Source of the DNA: Leishmania infantum JPCM5
Lineage: Eukaryota; Euglenozoa; Kinetoplastea; Trypanosomatida; Trypanosomatidae
Reading direction: 5' to 3'
Assembly: GCF_000002875.2 (NCBI RefSeq)
Contig: NC_009420.2
Coordinates: forward strand, 308,001-372,000
Length of the DNA: 64,000 bases
The notes beneath the pieces were generated by a model. The model made no database searches and was not told where the DNA came from. It saw only the letters and a list, made by a program, of their open reading frames with translations. This document shows, in pieces, positions 53,882 to 64,000 of this stretch; the stretch's first letter is position 1; each line of letters begins with the position of its first letter. The translations under genes were made by a program, and so were the position numbers.

Positions 53882-56800
53882 ATGTCTATATCCTACGAAG
53901 AGCTGCTCGCCCTTCGACGCGCGCAAGTGGCACAAAAGCAGCAGCAGCAGCAGCAGGCCCCTGGAGCGGCTGTTTTGTCAGCTACTTCCACGACTTCAGG
54001 GGCCGGGGAAGTCACAACAGCGGCGCCTGCAACCTCGCATCTTCATAGGCCGCCGCACGCGTCTGGAAATATCACATCGTCCGCGACGCAGGCAGCTGCG
54101 TTCAGTCCCTTTTTGCGAAGGTCAGATAAAAAGGCCGCCGAGTACGCATCGGTCACCGTGGCGATCGAGCTGGAGCCGAAGGTCATGGCGACCAACCTGT
54201 CTGTGCGAGGCGAGGTGTCGCGGGCAGAGCTTCTCCAGCGCAAGCGTCAGCGCATCGATACGGGCCCTACGCTGTCAGAGCTGCTGATCGCGCGTGGCAT
54301 GCACGCTGCCGCGGCAAGCGATCTGGTGGGAAACCCAGAGGACGGTAGCGCCGGAATCGCTCCTTGCGCGGCAGCCGGGGACTACGCTACGTGGCTACCC
54401 GTGGAGGCCTTTGATGACGCTTTTCGCTTCGAGGAGCTGTCCCCGGAGGACTGGGCGGCGCGTGTAGCCGCTGCTCCGTCGGGCTTGCCTTGTGTCTTCT
54501 GGAAACTGGACCATCGGCAGCACCACAAGGGAGGCATCTGGACCTCCGGGCGTGTCGTGGAGGTCGACGTGGACAAGCAGCTGTACTACGTTTTGCCAGA
54601 CGACGGCAGAGACCTTCGCAGCTCCCAGAAGCAGAAGGCGGACACGTGCGGCAGCGCAGAAGACACGAGGCCGCTTGCGCTGCCACGCGTTTTCGTGTGC
54701 TTTGCCGCCGAAGATCCAGAGAACTTCGCAAACCGCTTCGCTGCTGCCCACAAGCGCCGCACCATCGCCGAGGCCGCGCTGCGCACTGAGTTGTACGTTG
54801 ACTTCATCCCCCTCGACGAGTACGCCGCACTTGACCCCCTTGTTATCCGGCGCGTGCTCGATGCTGCTGTCAGTACACCCGCCCTTGTAGAGTGTGAGTC
54901 GAATCTAAACGTGGCCGGCGTACTGGAGGAGGTGCGCGCCGGGTACAGCCGCGTCATGAACGCCGATCTCTTCCACTCCATAACGCAGGGCGGCGGCCTC
55001 TCGCAACTAACGGGCCCCTCTGCAACGTCGTCGACGATGCTGTCGGCGTCGCCATTGTTCATGAGCGGCACCGCGCGTCCAGTCCCGCTCTACGGCGTCT
55101 CTTCTCACCAGGCCGAGCGCTTCACCGCCACAGTTGCGGCCTTCCGCCAGCAGTGCTTCTGGAACACCTCCCCGGCGCTTGCGGCCCTCACGCGGGCCGT
55201 GTGCCGAGCCGACGACGCCTTGCTCTCTCGGTGTGTATTTGTGCTCTACTCCACGACGAAAATGAAGCGGCCGCTGAGCCTCATGGAGCTGGAGGAGATC
55301 GAGACGACGGCCACTCGGGACTCTTTCTTGCACGCCAGGGATCAGTGGCTGACGCCGACTGCGGACATGGTGAAACGCACACTCAGCACCTTCTCCTCCA
55401 CGGACCCGGTCCACTTGCACCACTACGACGTGAACACCTACGCGGGCTGTAGTACCGAGCGATACCTGCGGCAGATTCAGCTGCATATGCAGGACACCCT
55501 CCAGCATTACTTGATTAGTTCGCTGGAGGCGCTCATCCGTTTTGTCGAGCACGCCGGCGACAACCACGTCACAGTTCATGGAATGGCCCAGGTCGAGGTG
55601 ACGCGCGGAGCTCACCCCGCTCCGCGGACCCCGTTCGGGGCCGACGAGCGCATTACTGCAGGCTTTCTGTTGCCCCCACCTCACCCGCTGCCGCCGTTGC
55701 TCTCTGTCGTGCTCCTGTGCACGAAGCGCGTCAGCGACGCCGGCGCGAAAGCTGCACAGGAAGCGTTGGAAACTCCGGCCACCGAGACGCAAGCTCCGAA
55801 GCCAGTCGCGGGCGACCTACCGGAGGAGGACGAGGGCAGTGCAAAGACAGAGAAGCCGTCTGCTGCGTGCCTGAGTTACAGCTGCTCCGTTGAGTCGATA
55901 CGGGTATCACTGCAGGGGCTCCTGAAGCGGTGCCTGACGCAGCACAGCACTCTTCGCACGGTCGAGCGCGTCCTCTTCGACTTTCTCTACGATCCGGCCA
56001 CGGCGTTTCTCAATGTACCGGCTGCGTCCAGCATGCTGATGGAGTCGTGGGTGCAGCGGATAAACGTGGTTCTCGACCGCGTCGCTGTTGCCATGAAGTC
56101 GTACAGGGAGACCTACACCCCTTTTACGGCGGTGATCGAGCTCGACTTGAACGCCTACATGGCCACCTTCGACGAGCGCTTCCCTAGCACGCGCGGCGTG
56201 GAGGCGGAGGTGCAGCGCTTCCTCACACTGCAGCAGCAGGTGCTGGATGGCATTCCTGTCTCAGCAGACTTGGGCCTCGTGCGCGTGGATTGCAGCGAGC
56301 TGCGCCGTGAATTGTCGAAAAAGTGCGCCATGGGTGCGGCCAAGGTGCTGGACGTCATGGCCGCTCGCGCTCTTCGCAAGGAGATCGAGGTGACCGATCG
56401 CTATAGCGAGCTGTACGCGACGCTGCTGAAGCCGACAGAGACACCAGAGGAGGTGGTCGCAACGAAGGACTTCATCAAGACGATTCCGGAACGTGTTGTC
56501 GACTTGGAGACGGCCATAGAAGAGTCCAAGGAGATCCACGAGCTGCTCAAGGGCTTCAAGCGCCCCCTCTCCGAGGAGGAGTTCAACAAAAAGTGGAAGG
56601 CGATCGGGTGGCCCAGTCAGCTGGACAACGCCGTCAACGAACGTGTTGAGGAGCTGGAAGAGACGAAGCGGCGCCTGCTGGCCTCCATGAACCGAGCGCA
56701 GGATCTGTTTGAACAGGAGGTTGAACGGATTCAGAAGATCGTCGAGCATTACGGTCAGCACCGCAACGCCCACCGCATGACTGAAATCGCCGAGGATGTA

Positions 56801-59800
56801 ATGCGAGTGCAGGAGAAGATCCGTCAACTGCGTAGCCAAGCCAGCACCTTCAACACCCACGAATCACTCTTCAACATGGAAAAGACAGACTACTCGGCGG
56901 TGCACCAGCTCGCCACGGACTTCGAGCCGTACGAGGCGCTCTGGATCACCTCGGCGAGCTGGTCCGCCTCACTCAAGAAGTGGCACGAGCTGCCTTTTAT
57001 GAGCATCGATGCGGACGAGGTGGAGAGGGTCGTGGCAGACACTCTTCGCATCATGAACACGTGCGTTCGCAACCCACAGTTGAGGCCGGAGTTGGTGCAG
57101 GTGGCGGAGCACACCCGCGAGAATGTGCAGCAGTTTCGTCCCCTTGTGCCAACGATCAAGTACCTGCGCATGGAAGGCATGCATGAGCGTCACTGGAGCC
57201 AGCTCTCAAAGGAGCTTGGCCAGGCCATCGAGCCGGCCGTCACGTTGCAGAGTCTCGACGACGTGGTTCGCATGAACTTGACGCAGCAAAACGATGTGCT
57301 CATGCGCATTTCCGAAATCGCGTCACGCGAGTTCCACATCGAGACGTCTCTCGCGAAGATGAAGGCGGGGTGGGCCGATATGCGGATGAGCGTCACGGCG
57401 TACAAGGAGACCGGGTGCTTAGTGATATCAAAGGATGTGGTGGACCAGACGCAGGAGAAGCTGGACGATCAGATGCTGCTGACGCAGAGCCTTTCCTTCT
57501 CTCCCTTCAAGCAGCTGTTCGAGGACGAGATCGCCAACTGGGAGACCTCTCTGAAACTCGTGCAGGACGTGCTGGATGCGTGGCTGCGGTGCCAAAAGTC
57601 GTGGCTCTACCTCGAGCCCATCTTCCAGTCGGAGGACATTTCGCGCCAGCTGCCAGGAGAGTACAAGCGCTTCCAGGTGGTGAACAAGAATTGGAAGTTT
57701 CTGACAAACAAGGCGCAGGAGGTGGATCTGACGCTCGAGTTCTGCACGACGACGGAGCGCTGTCTCGAGCTGCTCAAAGAGAACAACGACACGCTGGAGG
57801 TGGTGGAGCGGGGCTTGAACCAGTACCTCGAGAACAAGCGCGCCTCCTTCGCCCGCTTTTACTTCTTGTCTGACGACGAGCTGCTGGCGATCTTGTCGGA
57901 GGCCCGCGACCCGCAAAGGATTCAGCCGCAGTTCCGCAAACTCTTTGAGAACATTGCCCGCATCGACATGCGCAACGCCGACAACGAGATGTTTGGCATG
58001 TACTCGCAGATGGAGGAGTACATCCCATTTGCGCAGTCCGTGCTGCCGCGCAAGTACGTCGAGAACTGGCTGACGGAGATTGAGCACATGATGAAGATTT
58101 CGATCCGGCTGCAGCTGGAGGCGGGTGTGAAAAACGCGGCCACCATGAAGAGGCAGGCTTTCGTGCTGCAGTCGCCAGGACAGGTGGCGATCGCCGTGAA
58201 CCAGATCATGTGGACGCACGAGTGCGAGATGTCGCTGAAAGAGCAGGGCTCGCTCGCCCCCTACATGGCGACGGCGCAGCGGAACTTGATGGTGCTGGTG
58301 GAGACGGTGCGGCTGCCGTTGACAAACCTGCAGCGGATGAACCTGAGCGGCCTCATCACGATTGAGGTGCACGCCAGGGACATCGTCGAGCAACTCGCCA
58401 AGGCCGGTGTAGACAGCATCTACGCCTTCGAGTGGGTTTCGCAGCTGCGCAGCTACTGGGAGAACAGCGACTGCGTTCTACGCCAGGTCGAGGCGCAGTT
58501 TCGCTACGGCGGCGAATACCTGGGAAACACGACGCGTCTTGTCATCACGCCACTGACCGATCGCATCTACCTGACCTTGACGGGGGCGATGCACATGTTC
58601 CTCGGGGGCGCCCCTGCCGGGCCTGCTGGCACCGGCAAGACGGAGACGGTGAAGGACCTTGCGAAGGCCGTAGCAAAGCAATGTGTGGTGTTCAACTGCC
58701 AGGAGGGTATGACGTACGCATCCATGGCCAAGTTCTTCAAGGGGCTGGCCCAGGCTGGTGCGTGGGCGTGCTTCGACGAGTTCAACCGCATCGACGTCGA
58801 GGTGCTCTCCGTCGTGGCGCAGCAGGTGTCCTCGCTGCAGGAGGCGGCGCGCACCCGGCAGTTCCGCATTCCTTTCGAGGGTACGGAGATCGTGGTGGAC
58901 CCATCCTACTCCGTCTTCATCACCATGAACCCCGGCTACGCCGGCCGTACAGAGCTGCCGGATAACTTGAAGGTGCTGTTCCGCCCGGTGGCGTGCATGG
59001 TGCCGGACTACGCCATGATTGCCGAGATTCGCCTGTTCTCTTTCGGCTACTCGGACTCGCGCAAGCTGGCGCAGAAGATGGTGGCAACCTTTCGGCTGAG
59101 CTCCGAGCAGCTCTCGTCGCAGGATCACTATGACTTTGGCATGCGCGCCGTCAACACGGTCATCTCGGCGGCTGGCCTGATGAAGCGTGAGCACCCCGAT
59201 GAAGCCGAGGACGTGTTGCTGCTGCGAGCGCTACGCGACTCGAACGCGCCAAAGTTCCTGGAGGAGGACCTGCTCTTGTTCGACGGCATCACCTCCGACC
59301 TCTTTCCAGGCGTGGAGCTCATTCCAGCCGGCTACGGTGACTTCCTCGCCGCACTCGAGGCGAAGGCCTCCTCGATGCGCCTGCAGCCGACGGAGATGTT
59401 CGTGAAAAAGTGCGTGCAGTTGTACGAGATGAGCGTGTTGCGCCATGGACAGATGGCGGTGGGCCCGACGATGGGTGGCAAGACGAGCGCCACACGCGTC
59501 CTGCAGGCGGCGATGACGCACCTGCGAAAGGAGTTGAAGAGCACCAAGTTCGCGGAGGTCAAGACGTACTGCTTGAACCCAAAGTCGATCATGATGGCCC
59601 AACTCTACGGCGGCTTTGACGAGGCGACCGGGGAGTGGCGGGACGGGATCATCGGCGAGGTTTTTCGCCTGGCCGCTCGCGACACAACCGACGCGCGGCA
59701 GTGGATCATCTTCGACGGCCCGGTCGACGCGCTTTGGATTGAGTCGATGAACACGGTGCTGGATGACAACAAGAAACTGTGCCTCATCTCCGGCGAAATC

Positions 59801-62800
59801 ATCGCGATGACGCCGTACATGAACTGCTGGTTCGAGGTGGAGGACTTGGCGGTCGCCTCGCCGGCTACGGTCTCGCGCGCCGGTATGATTTACCTTGAGC
59901 CGAACACGTGCGTTGGCGTGCGCAACTTTATCCTTAGCTGGCAACAGTACAGACTCCCCGTCACAATGGACCCGTACAAGGAGTATCTGCAGGAGTTGTG
60001 CGAGCAGCTCTTCCCATCGCTCATTCATTTTGTGCAGACGGAGGTGACCGAGTACAGTCCGTCCACCTGGCCCAACTTGGTGGTGTCCTGCTTCAACCTA
60101 TTCGACTGCTTTATGTCGCCCTACACCCCGACGCGCACGTACGAGGTGCCGCAGGACAAGCTAGACTTGCTGCGCGAGATTCACCTGCATCTCCTGATCT
60201 TCTCCGTTGTGTGGTCCTTCGGCGCCACTGGCGACCGGCCAAGCCGACAGCGGTTTGACAAGTTCCTGCGCGACGAGCTGCGGCTGCGCAACGTCAACAT
60301 CGAGCTGCCTGTCATTGGATGCTTGCAAGACTACCAGTTCATCCCGGAGGAGCGACGCTGGATCGCGTGGGCGGAGCGGCTGCCGCCGTTTACGACACAG
60401 GTGACGCAGAGCAATTTCTCCGATATCATCGTTTTGACGGCTGACGTGGCACGGTACAAGTACGTGAACCGAATCCTTCTGGAGCACTCGTACCACACCC
60501 TCTGCTGCGGCCCCACCGGCACGGGCAAGACCGTGCTGATGCGGCAGCTGCTGATGCACGAAATGCCGAAGGAGTGCACGCCGATCTTCTTCACCTTCTC
60601 GGCCCGCACAAGCGCGAATCAGACACAGGACCTCATCTTCTCCAAGTTAGAGGTGCGCAAACGCGCGTCACCCCAGGTGTGGGGTGCCCCGCTGAACCGC
60701 AAGTTTATCATCCTCGTTGACGACATGAACATGCCGCTCAAGGAGCAGTACGGCGCGCAGCCGCCGATTGAGCTGCTTCGGCAGTTTATGGACTACAAAG
60801 GGTGGTACGACCGCCGCACTCGCGAGTTCTTTTCGATTGTGGACGTGGTGCTGGCCGGCACGATGGGGCCACCCGGCGGCGGCCGCCATTTTATCACGCA
60901 GCGCTTCCTGCGGCACTTTCATCAGATTGCTTTTCCTGAAATTGAGGACGACAGCATGAGCCGCATCTTTCTTTCACTGCTGGAGAGCTACTTTTCACTC
61001 TTTGCCGAGGACGTGCGTGGAAAGCTCTCCGCGGTCGTGATGGCGTCCATCGAGGTCTTCAACACCGCCGTCAAAGAGCTCAAGCCGACCCCTGCCCGTC
61101 CGCACTACCTGTTCAACCTCCGCGATCTGGCGAAGGTGATGGACGGGCTTACGAACGCGACCCCTGCGACGGTGAAGACGGTGCCGGAGCTGGTCCGACT
61201 GTGGCTACATGAGGAGATGCGAACCTTTCAAGACCGCCTGACGAACGACGCGGACAGGGCTTGGTTCCAGGAGCTGCTGGGGAAGCAGTTGCACAAACAC
61301 CTGAAGCTGTCGATGAACGATGTCACGCAACGTCATCGCGGCGACGGCTGCGCAGCCGCCGACAGCAAGAACCCGCAGACACCGGCAGCAGACATGAACA
61401 CGCTCATGTTTGTGGACTTCATGGGCGGCAAGTCAGAGCAGCGCATCTATCAAGAGGCGGCCGACTTCGACGCCGTGGTCAAGACGCTCGAGCAGCAGCT
61501 GCGGGATTACAATCAGCAGTGCATCGGCGGCCGTCAGCTAGACCTGGTCATGTTCGCCGACGCTGCGCAGCACGTGTGCCGCATTGCGCGTGTACTGCGC
61601 AAGCCAAACGGGCATGCGTTGCTTCTCGGCGTCGGCGGCTCTGGCCGTCAGTCGCTGTCCCGCCTTGCCGCTCACCTGAATGAGTACGAGCTCTTCCAAG
61701 TCGAGATCGCGAAGGGGTACACCATGAACGCCTGGCGCGAGGACGTGAAAGCGGTGCTGCAGCGCGTCGCACTCCAAAAGAAGCAGGTGCTTTTTCTCTT
61801 CGCCGACACCCAAATTGTGCACGAGGCCATGCTCGAGGACGTGAACAACCTTCTCAACTCCGGTGAGGTGCCGAACCTCTTTGTTGGCCAGGAGCTGGAA
61901 GACCTACTGAACTCGATGCGGCACGTCTGCGTGGCGGAGGGGCTGCCGGTGGATAAGGTCACCATCTTCGCCCGCTTTGTGCGCAGCTGCCGCAGCCAGC
62001 TCCACATCTCTCTCTGCATGTCTCCGCTGGGCGAGGTCTTCCGAAGCCGTCTGCGTATGTTTCCGGCACTCGTGAACTGCTGCACTGTGGACTGGTTCTC
62101 GGCGTGGCCGCAGCAGGCGCTGAGGAGCGTGGCACGCAACTACTTCGCCATGGTGCCGCTGCTCGCGCAGCAGGCAAAGGCAGTGGAGGCGTGCACGGAG
62201 GTGTGCGTGCGTATCCACGTGAGTGTCGACGCCGTCTCTGTCCGCTTCCTCGCCGAGACGCAGCGGCACAACTACGTGACGCCTACGTCGTTCCTGGAGC
62301 TGCTGCACACCTTCCGCGCGCTCATGGAGACGCAGACGGAAAAGAACCAGACCACAAAGGACCGCTTCATCAACGGCTTGGCCAAGCTTCGCGAGACTGA
62401 GGACGCCGTAGCCGAGCTGCAGCAGACGCTGTCGCAGAGTCAGCCGGCGCTGCTGGAGAAGAATGAGTCCATCAGGGCCCTCGTCGCCGAGATGGAGTTG
62501 CAGACAACTGAGGCGGAGAAGACAAAGAAGGAGGCGCAGAAGGAGCGTGAGGCAGTGGCGACGATGCAGGCCGAGTGTGCTGCCATCGAGGGCGCGGCGC
62601 AGGAGCAACTGGCCGAGGCGCTGCCGGAGCTGGACCGTGCTCTGGAGAGCCTCAAAAACCTCAAATCGTCGCAGATTACGGAGGTGGCCGGCTACAAAGC
62701 ACCCACCGCCGGCGTTGTCATGACGATGCAGGGCATCTGTATTCTGTTTCAAATCAGGCCGCAGATGCGCGCCGCGAGCCTGATGGAAAAGAAGCCGGAC

Positions 62801-64000
62801 TTCTGGGCTACCGCCAAGGAGCAGCTCCTCAACAACCCGAACCTGCTGCTACAGCGGCTTATCCAGTACGACAAGGAGAACATACCCGAGAAGCTGATCC
62901 AGGCAGTGATGCCCCTCGTCACGTCCGACGATTTCACTCCAAAGAAGATCGCTGGCGCCAGTCAGGCCTGTGCGGCCATGTGCCAGTGGACGCACGCCAT
63001 GGTGCGCTTTCACGAGGTGAATAAGAAGGTGGCACCGCTGCGACAGGAGCTGGCGGTGGCGCAGCAGGCGAACCAGAAGGCCCAGCAGAAGCTGAAGGAG
63101 GCCGAGACGCAGCTCGCCGATGTGGCGGAGCGGCTTGCCGATATGCAGCGCCGCAAGGAGGAGGCGGAGCGGGAGCTGGAGGAGCTGGGCCAAACGGTGA
63201 AGCGGACAGCGCTGCGGCTGGAGCGTGCGGCGATGCTGATAGATGGTCTAGCAGGCGAGAAGCGCAGCTGGATGCAGTCGCTAGAGCGCATCGACGAGTC
63301 GGCCCAGTACCTGATGGGCGACATGCTGGTGGCGGCTGGCCAGATAGCGTATTGCGGGCCCTTCACCTCCGTGTACCGCGAGGAACTCCTCGAGTCGTGG
63401 GGCAAAGAACTCGACCAGCGCTCCATCTTGCATAGTGCTCAGTATTCCATCTACCACACGCTGCAGGACGCTGTGGAAACGCGGGAGTGGATCTTGAAGG
63501 GGCTGCCGATGGATACCCTATCGATTGAGAACGCCCTCTTCGCGAAGAGCGCGCGCCGGTGGCCGCTTCTGATCGACCCCCAGACGCAGGGTAACCGCTG
63601 GATCCGGAGGACGTACAAGGACTCGCTGGAGGTGGTGCGGCCAAGCCAAAAGGACCTCGTCAAGCGCATCGAGTACTGCATCCGCGCAGGGCGGCCGGTG
63701 CTGCTGGAGAACATCGGCGAGGATATTGACGCCAGCCTCAACCCTCTGCTAGAGCGACGCACCTTCATGGAGGGTGGGACGGAGATGCTTCGCATCTCCG
63801 ACACGCCGATCCCGTGGAACCCGAAGTTCAAGTTCTTCATGACGACGAAACTGCCGAACCCGCACTACATCCCGGAGGTGATGGTGCGTGTGACGCTGCT
63901 GAACTTCTTCATCACCCCGCGCGGACTGGAGGACCAGCTTCTCGGCGTCGTGGTTGGACAGGAGCGCAGGGAGCTGGAAATGCGGCGCAGTGACCTGATT
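53882..64000 (+). CDS. Axonemal dynein heavy chain (partial, 3' end outside window)
   Basis: Open from ATG 53882 to the last base, 3373 codons with no stop, so the C-terminus lies beyond the window. It is the ATPase motor of an inner- or outer-arm flagellar dynein. The tail covers residues 1-1550 and begins with a six-Gln CAG run at about 20-25. AAA1: GPAGTGKT (1580-1587) and CFDEFNRI (from 1630). AAA2: GPTMGGKT (1861-1868) and FDGPVD (from 1944). AAA3: GPTGTGKT (2210-2217) and DDMNMP (from 2280). AAA4: GVGGSGRQ (2583-2590). The stalk coiled coil begins near 2830, the microtubule-binding domain lies at about 2940-3035, and the return coil is rich in Gln/Glu/Leu. AAA5 is reached before the window ends. 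The short tail before AAA1 and Lys-containing AAA1-AAA3 P-loops suggest a single-headed inner-arm type, but the isoform is not certain. Confidence 0.95.
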   Translation, partial: MSISYEELLALRRAQVAQKQQQQQQAPGAAVLSATSTTSGAGEVTTAAPATSHLHRPPHASGNITSSATQAAAFSPFLRRSDKKAAEYASVTVAIELEPKVMATNLSVRGEVSRAELLQRKRQRIDTGPTLSELLIARGMHAAAASDLVGNPEDGSAGIAPCAAAGDYATWLPVEAFDDAFRFEELSPEDWAARVAAAPSGLPCVFWKLDHRQHHKGGIWTSGRVVEVDVDKQLYYVLPDDGRDLRSSQKQKADTCGSAEDTRPLALPRVFVCFAAEDPENFANRFAAAHKRRTIAEAALRTELYVDFIPLDEYAALDPLVIRRVLDAAVSTPALVECESNLNVAGVLEEVRAGYSRVMNADLFHSITQGGGLSQLTGPSATSSTMLSASPLFMSGTARPVPLYGVSSHQAERFTATVAAFRQQCFWNTSPALAALTRAVCRADDALLSRCVFVLYSTTKMKRPLSLMELEEIETTATRDSFLHARDQWLTPTADMVKRTLSTFSSTDPVHLHHYDVNTYAGCSTERYLRQIQLHMQDTLQHYLISSLEALIRFVEHAGDNHVTVHGMAQVEVTRGAHPAPRTPFGADERITAGFLLPPPHPLPPLLSVVLLCTKRVSDAGAKAAQEALETPATETQAPKPVAGDLPEEDEGSAKTEKPSAACLSYSCSVESIRVSLQGLLKRCLTQHSTLRTVERVLFDFLYDPATAFLNVPAASSMLMESWVQRINVVLDRVAVAMKSYRETYTPFTAVIELDLNAYMATFDERFPSTRGVEAEVQRFLTLQQQVLDGIPVSADLGLVRVDCSELRRELSKKCAMGAAKVLDVMAARALRKEIEVTDRYSELYATLLKPTETPEEVVATKDFIKTIPERVVDLETAIEESKEIHELLKGFKRPLSEEEFNKKWKAIGWPSQLDNAVNERVEELEETKRRLLASMNRAQDLFEQEVERIQKIVEHYGQHRNAHRMTEIAEDVMRVQEKIRQLRSQASTFNTHESLFNMEKTDYSAVHQLATDFEPYEALWITSASWSASLKKWHELPFMSIDADEVERVVADTLRIMNTCVRNPQLRPELVQVAEHTRENVQQFRPLVPTIKYLRMEGMHERHWSQLSKELGQAIEPAVTLQSLDDVVRMNLTQQNDVLMRISEIASREFHIETSLAKMKAGWADMRMSVTAYKETGCLVISKDVVDQTQEKLDDQMLLTQSLSFSPFKQLFEDEIANWETSLKLVQDVLDAWLRCQKSWLYLEPIFQSEDISRQLPGEYKRFQVVNKNWKFLTNKAQEVDLTLEFCTTTERCLELLKENNDTLEVVERGLNQYLENKRASFARFYFLSDDELLAILSEARDPQRIQPQFRKLFENIARIDMRNADNEMFGMYSQMEEYIPFAQSVLPRKYVENWLTEIEHMMKISIRLQLEAGVKNAATMKRQAFVLQSPGQVAIAVNQIMWTHECEMSLKEQGSLAPYMATAQRNLMVLVETVRLPLTNLQRMNLSGLITIEVHARDIVEQLAKAGVDSIYAFEWVSQLRSYWENSDCVLRQVEAQFRYGGEYLGNTTRLVITPLTDRIYLTLTGAMHMFLGGAPAGPAGTGKTETVKDLAKAVAKQCVVFNCQEGMTYASMAKFFKGLAQAGAWACFDEFNRIDVEVLSVVAQQVSSLQEAARTRQFRIPFEGTEIVVDPSYSVFITMNPGYAGRTELPDNLKVLFRPVACMVPDYAMIAEIRLFSFGYSDSRKLAQKMVATFRLSSEQLSSQDHYDFGMRAVNTVISAAGLMKREHPDEAEDVLLLRALRDSNAPKFLEEDLLLFDGITSDLFPGVELIPAGYGDFLAALEAKASSMRLQPTEMFVKKCVQLYEMSVLRHGQMAVGPTMGGKTSATRVLQAAMTHLRKELKSTKFAEVKTYCLNPKSIMMAQLYGGFDEATGEWRDGIIGEVFRLAARDTTDARQWIIFDGPVDALWIESMNTVLDDNKKLCLISGEIIAMTPYMNCWFEVEDLAVASPATVSRAGMIYLEPNTCVGVRNFILSWQQYRLPVTMDPYKEYLQELCEQLFPSLIHFVQTEVTEYSPSTWPNLVVSCFNLFDCFMSPYTPTRTYEVPQDKLDLLREIHLHLLIFSVVWSFGATGDRPSRQRFDKFLRDELRLRNVNIELPVIGCLQDYQFIPEERRWIAWAERLPPFTTQVTQSNFSDIIVLTADVARYKYVNRILLEHSYHTLCCGPTGTGKTVLMRQLLMHEMPKECTPIFFTFSARTSANQTQDLIFSKLEVRKRASPQVWGAPLNRKFIILVDDMNMPLKEQYGAQPPIELLRQFMDYKGWYDRRTREFFSIVDVVLAGTMGPPGGGRHFITQRFLRHFHQIAFPEIEDDSMSRIFLSLLESYFSLFAEDVRGKLSAVVMASIEVFNTAVKELKPTPARPHYLFNLRDLAKVMDGLTNATPATVKTVPELVRLWLHEEMRTFQDRLTNDADRAWFQELLGKQLHKHLKLSMNDVTQRHRGDGCAAADSKNPQTPAADMNTLMFVDFMGGKSEQRIYQEAADFDAVVKTLEQQLRDYNQQCIGGRQLDLVMFADAAQHVCRIARVLRKPNGHALLLGVGGSGRQSLSRLAAHLNEYELFQVEIAKGYTMNAWREDVKAVLQRVALQKKQVLFLFADTQIVHEAMLEDVNNLLNSGEVPNLFVGQELEDLLNSMRHVCVAEGLPVDKVTIFARFVRSCRSQLHISLCMSPLGEVFRSRLRMFPALVNCCTVDWFSAWPQQALRSVARNYFAMVPLLAQQAKAVEACTEVCVRIHVSVDAVSVRFLAETQRHNYVTPTSFLELLHTFRALMETQTEKNQTTKDRFINGLAKLRETEDAVAELQQTLSQSQPALLEKNESIRALVAEMELQTTEAEKTKKEAQKEREAVATMQAECAAIEGAAQEQLAEALPELDRALESLKNLKSSQITEVAGYKAPTAGVVMTMQGICILFQIRPQMRAASLMEKKPDFWATAKEQLLNNPNLLLQRLIQYDKENIPEKLIQAVMPLVTSDDFTPKKIAGASQACAAMCQWTHAMVRFHEVNKKVAPLRQELAVAQQANQKAQQKLKEAETQLADVAERLADMQRRKEEAERELEELGQTVKRTALRLERAAMLIDGLAGEKRSWMQSLERIDESAQYLMGDMLVAAGQIAYCGPFTSVYREELLESWGKELDQRSILHSAQYSIYHTLQDAVETREWILKGLPMDTLSIENALFAKSARRWPLLIDPQTQGNRWIRRTYKDSLEVVRPSQKDLVKRIEYCIRAGRPVLLENIGEDIDASLNPLLERRTFMEGGTEMLRISDTPIPWNPKFKFFMTTKLPNPHYIPEVMVRVTLLNFFITPRGLEDQLLGVVVGQERRELEMRRSDLI
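53938..53955 (+). repeat. CAG trinucleotide run in the dynein coding region
   Basis: Six CAG codons encode a short glutamine run near the N-terminus. Such runs often vary in length between strains. Confidence 0.75.

Noticed and set aside
55007..55792. Long minus-strand frame opposite the dynein gene (similar ones at 57428-58393, 58478-59194, 59231-60028 and 61904-62752)
   Set aside because: The G/C-biased third positions of the dynein codons remove stops on the other strand. The peptides are Arg/His/Leu-rich and match no family, while the + frame has all dynein motifs.
1..64000. CRISPR arrays, bacterial operons, introns or a strand-switch region
   Set aside because: No regularly spaced repeats, no intron-broken genes, and all coding regions point the same way. 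Nothing supports any of these.

Overview
The window looks like a stretch of a trypanosomatid chromosome, most probably Leishmania. The protein genes have no introns, have strongly G/C-biased third codon positions, and all lie on the + strand. Long gaps (0.6-9 kb) rich in T/C, poly-T, TG/CA and poly-C/G runs separate them, as expected of one polycistronic transcription unit matured by spliced-leader trans-splicing. From memory, not checked here, the order MKK - DEAH helicase - NFU - eIF6 - AMPK alpha - membrane kinase - editing endonuclease - RPS18 x2 - dynein heavy chain matches the lower part of Leishmania chromosome 36.

Layout. 1-4730: gene-free, with a GC-rich block and a SIDER-like retroposon. 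4731-7397: coiled-coil/C2-like protein. 9474-11051: MAP kinase kinase. 14230-17064: DEAH-box RNA helicase. 17713-18495: mitochondrial NFU Fe-S scaffold. 19651-20400: eIF6. 24452-26827: SNF1/AMPK catalytic subunit. 26828-36119: a 9.3-kb gap holding what I read as a decayed gene (about 28886-29991). 36120-40811: a two-pass membrane protein with an ectodomain, a degenerate nucleotidyl-cyclase domain and a C-terminal Ser/Thr kinase. 43493-45388: U1-like zinc finger plus RNase III endonuclease of the mitochondrial editosome. 46721-47119: small membrane-anchored orphan. 50499-50960 and 51951-52412: two identical RPS18 genes. 53882 to the window end: an axonemal dynein heavy chain cut off in AAA5.

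Themes. Three signalling kinases (MKK, AMPK alpha, membrane STE11-like kinase) sit within 32 kb, alternating with RNA and translation genes. In these organisms neighbours share transcription but not necessarily function, so I do not infer an operon.

Most worth a second look: the kinase receptor whose cyclase domain has lost its metal and transition-state residues; an exact 442-bp direct repeat of a SIDER-type element plus non-element flank; a 253-bp inverted repeat of the same family with one mismatch; the decayed gene in the long gap; two RPS18 copies identical only over the CDS; and an overlapping upstream ORF on the small orphan gene.
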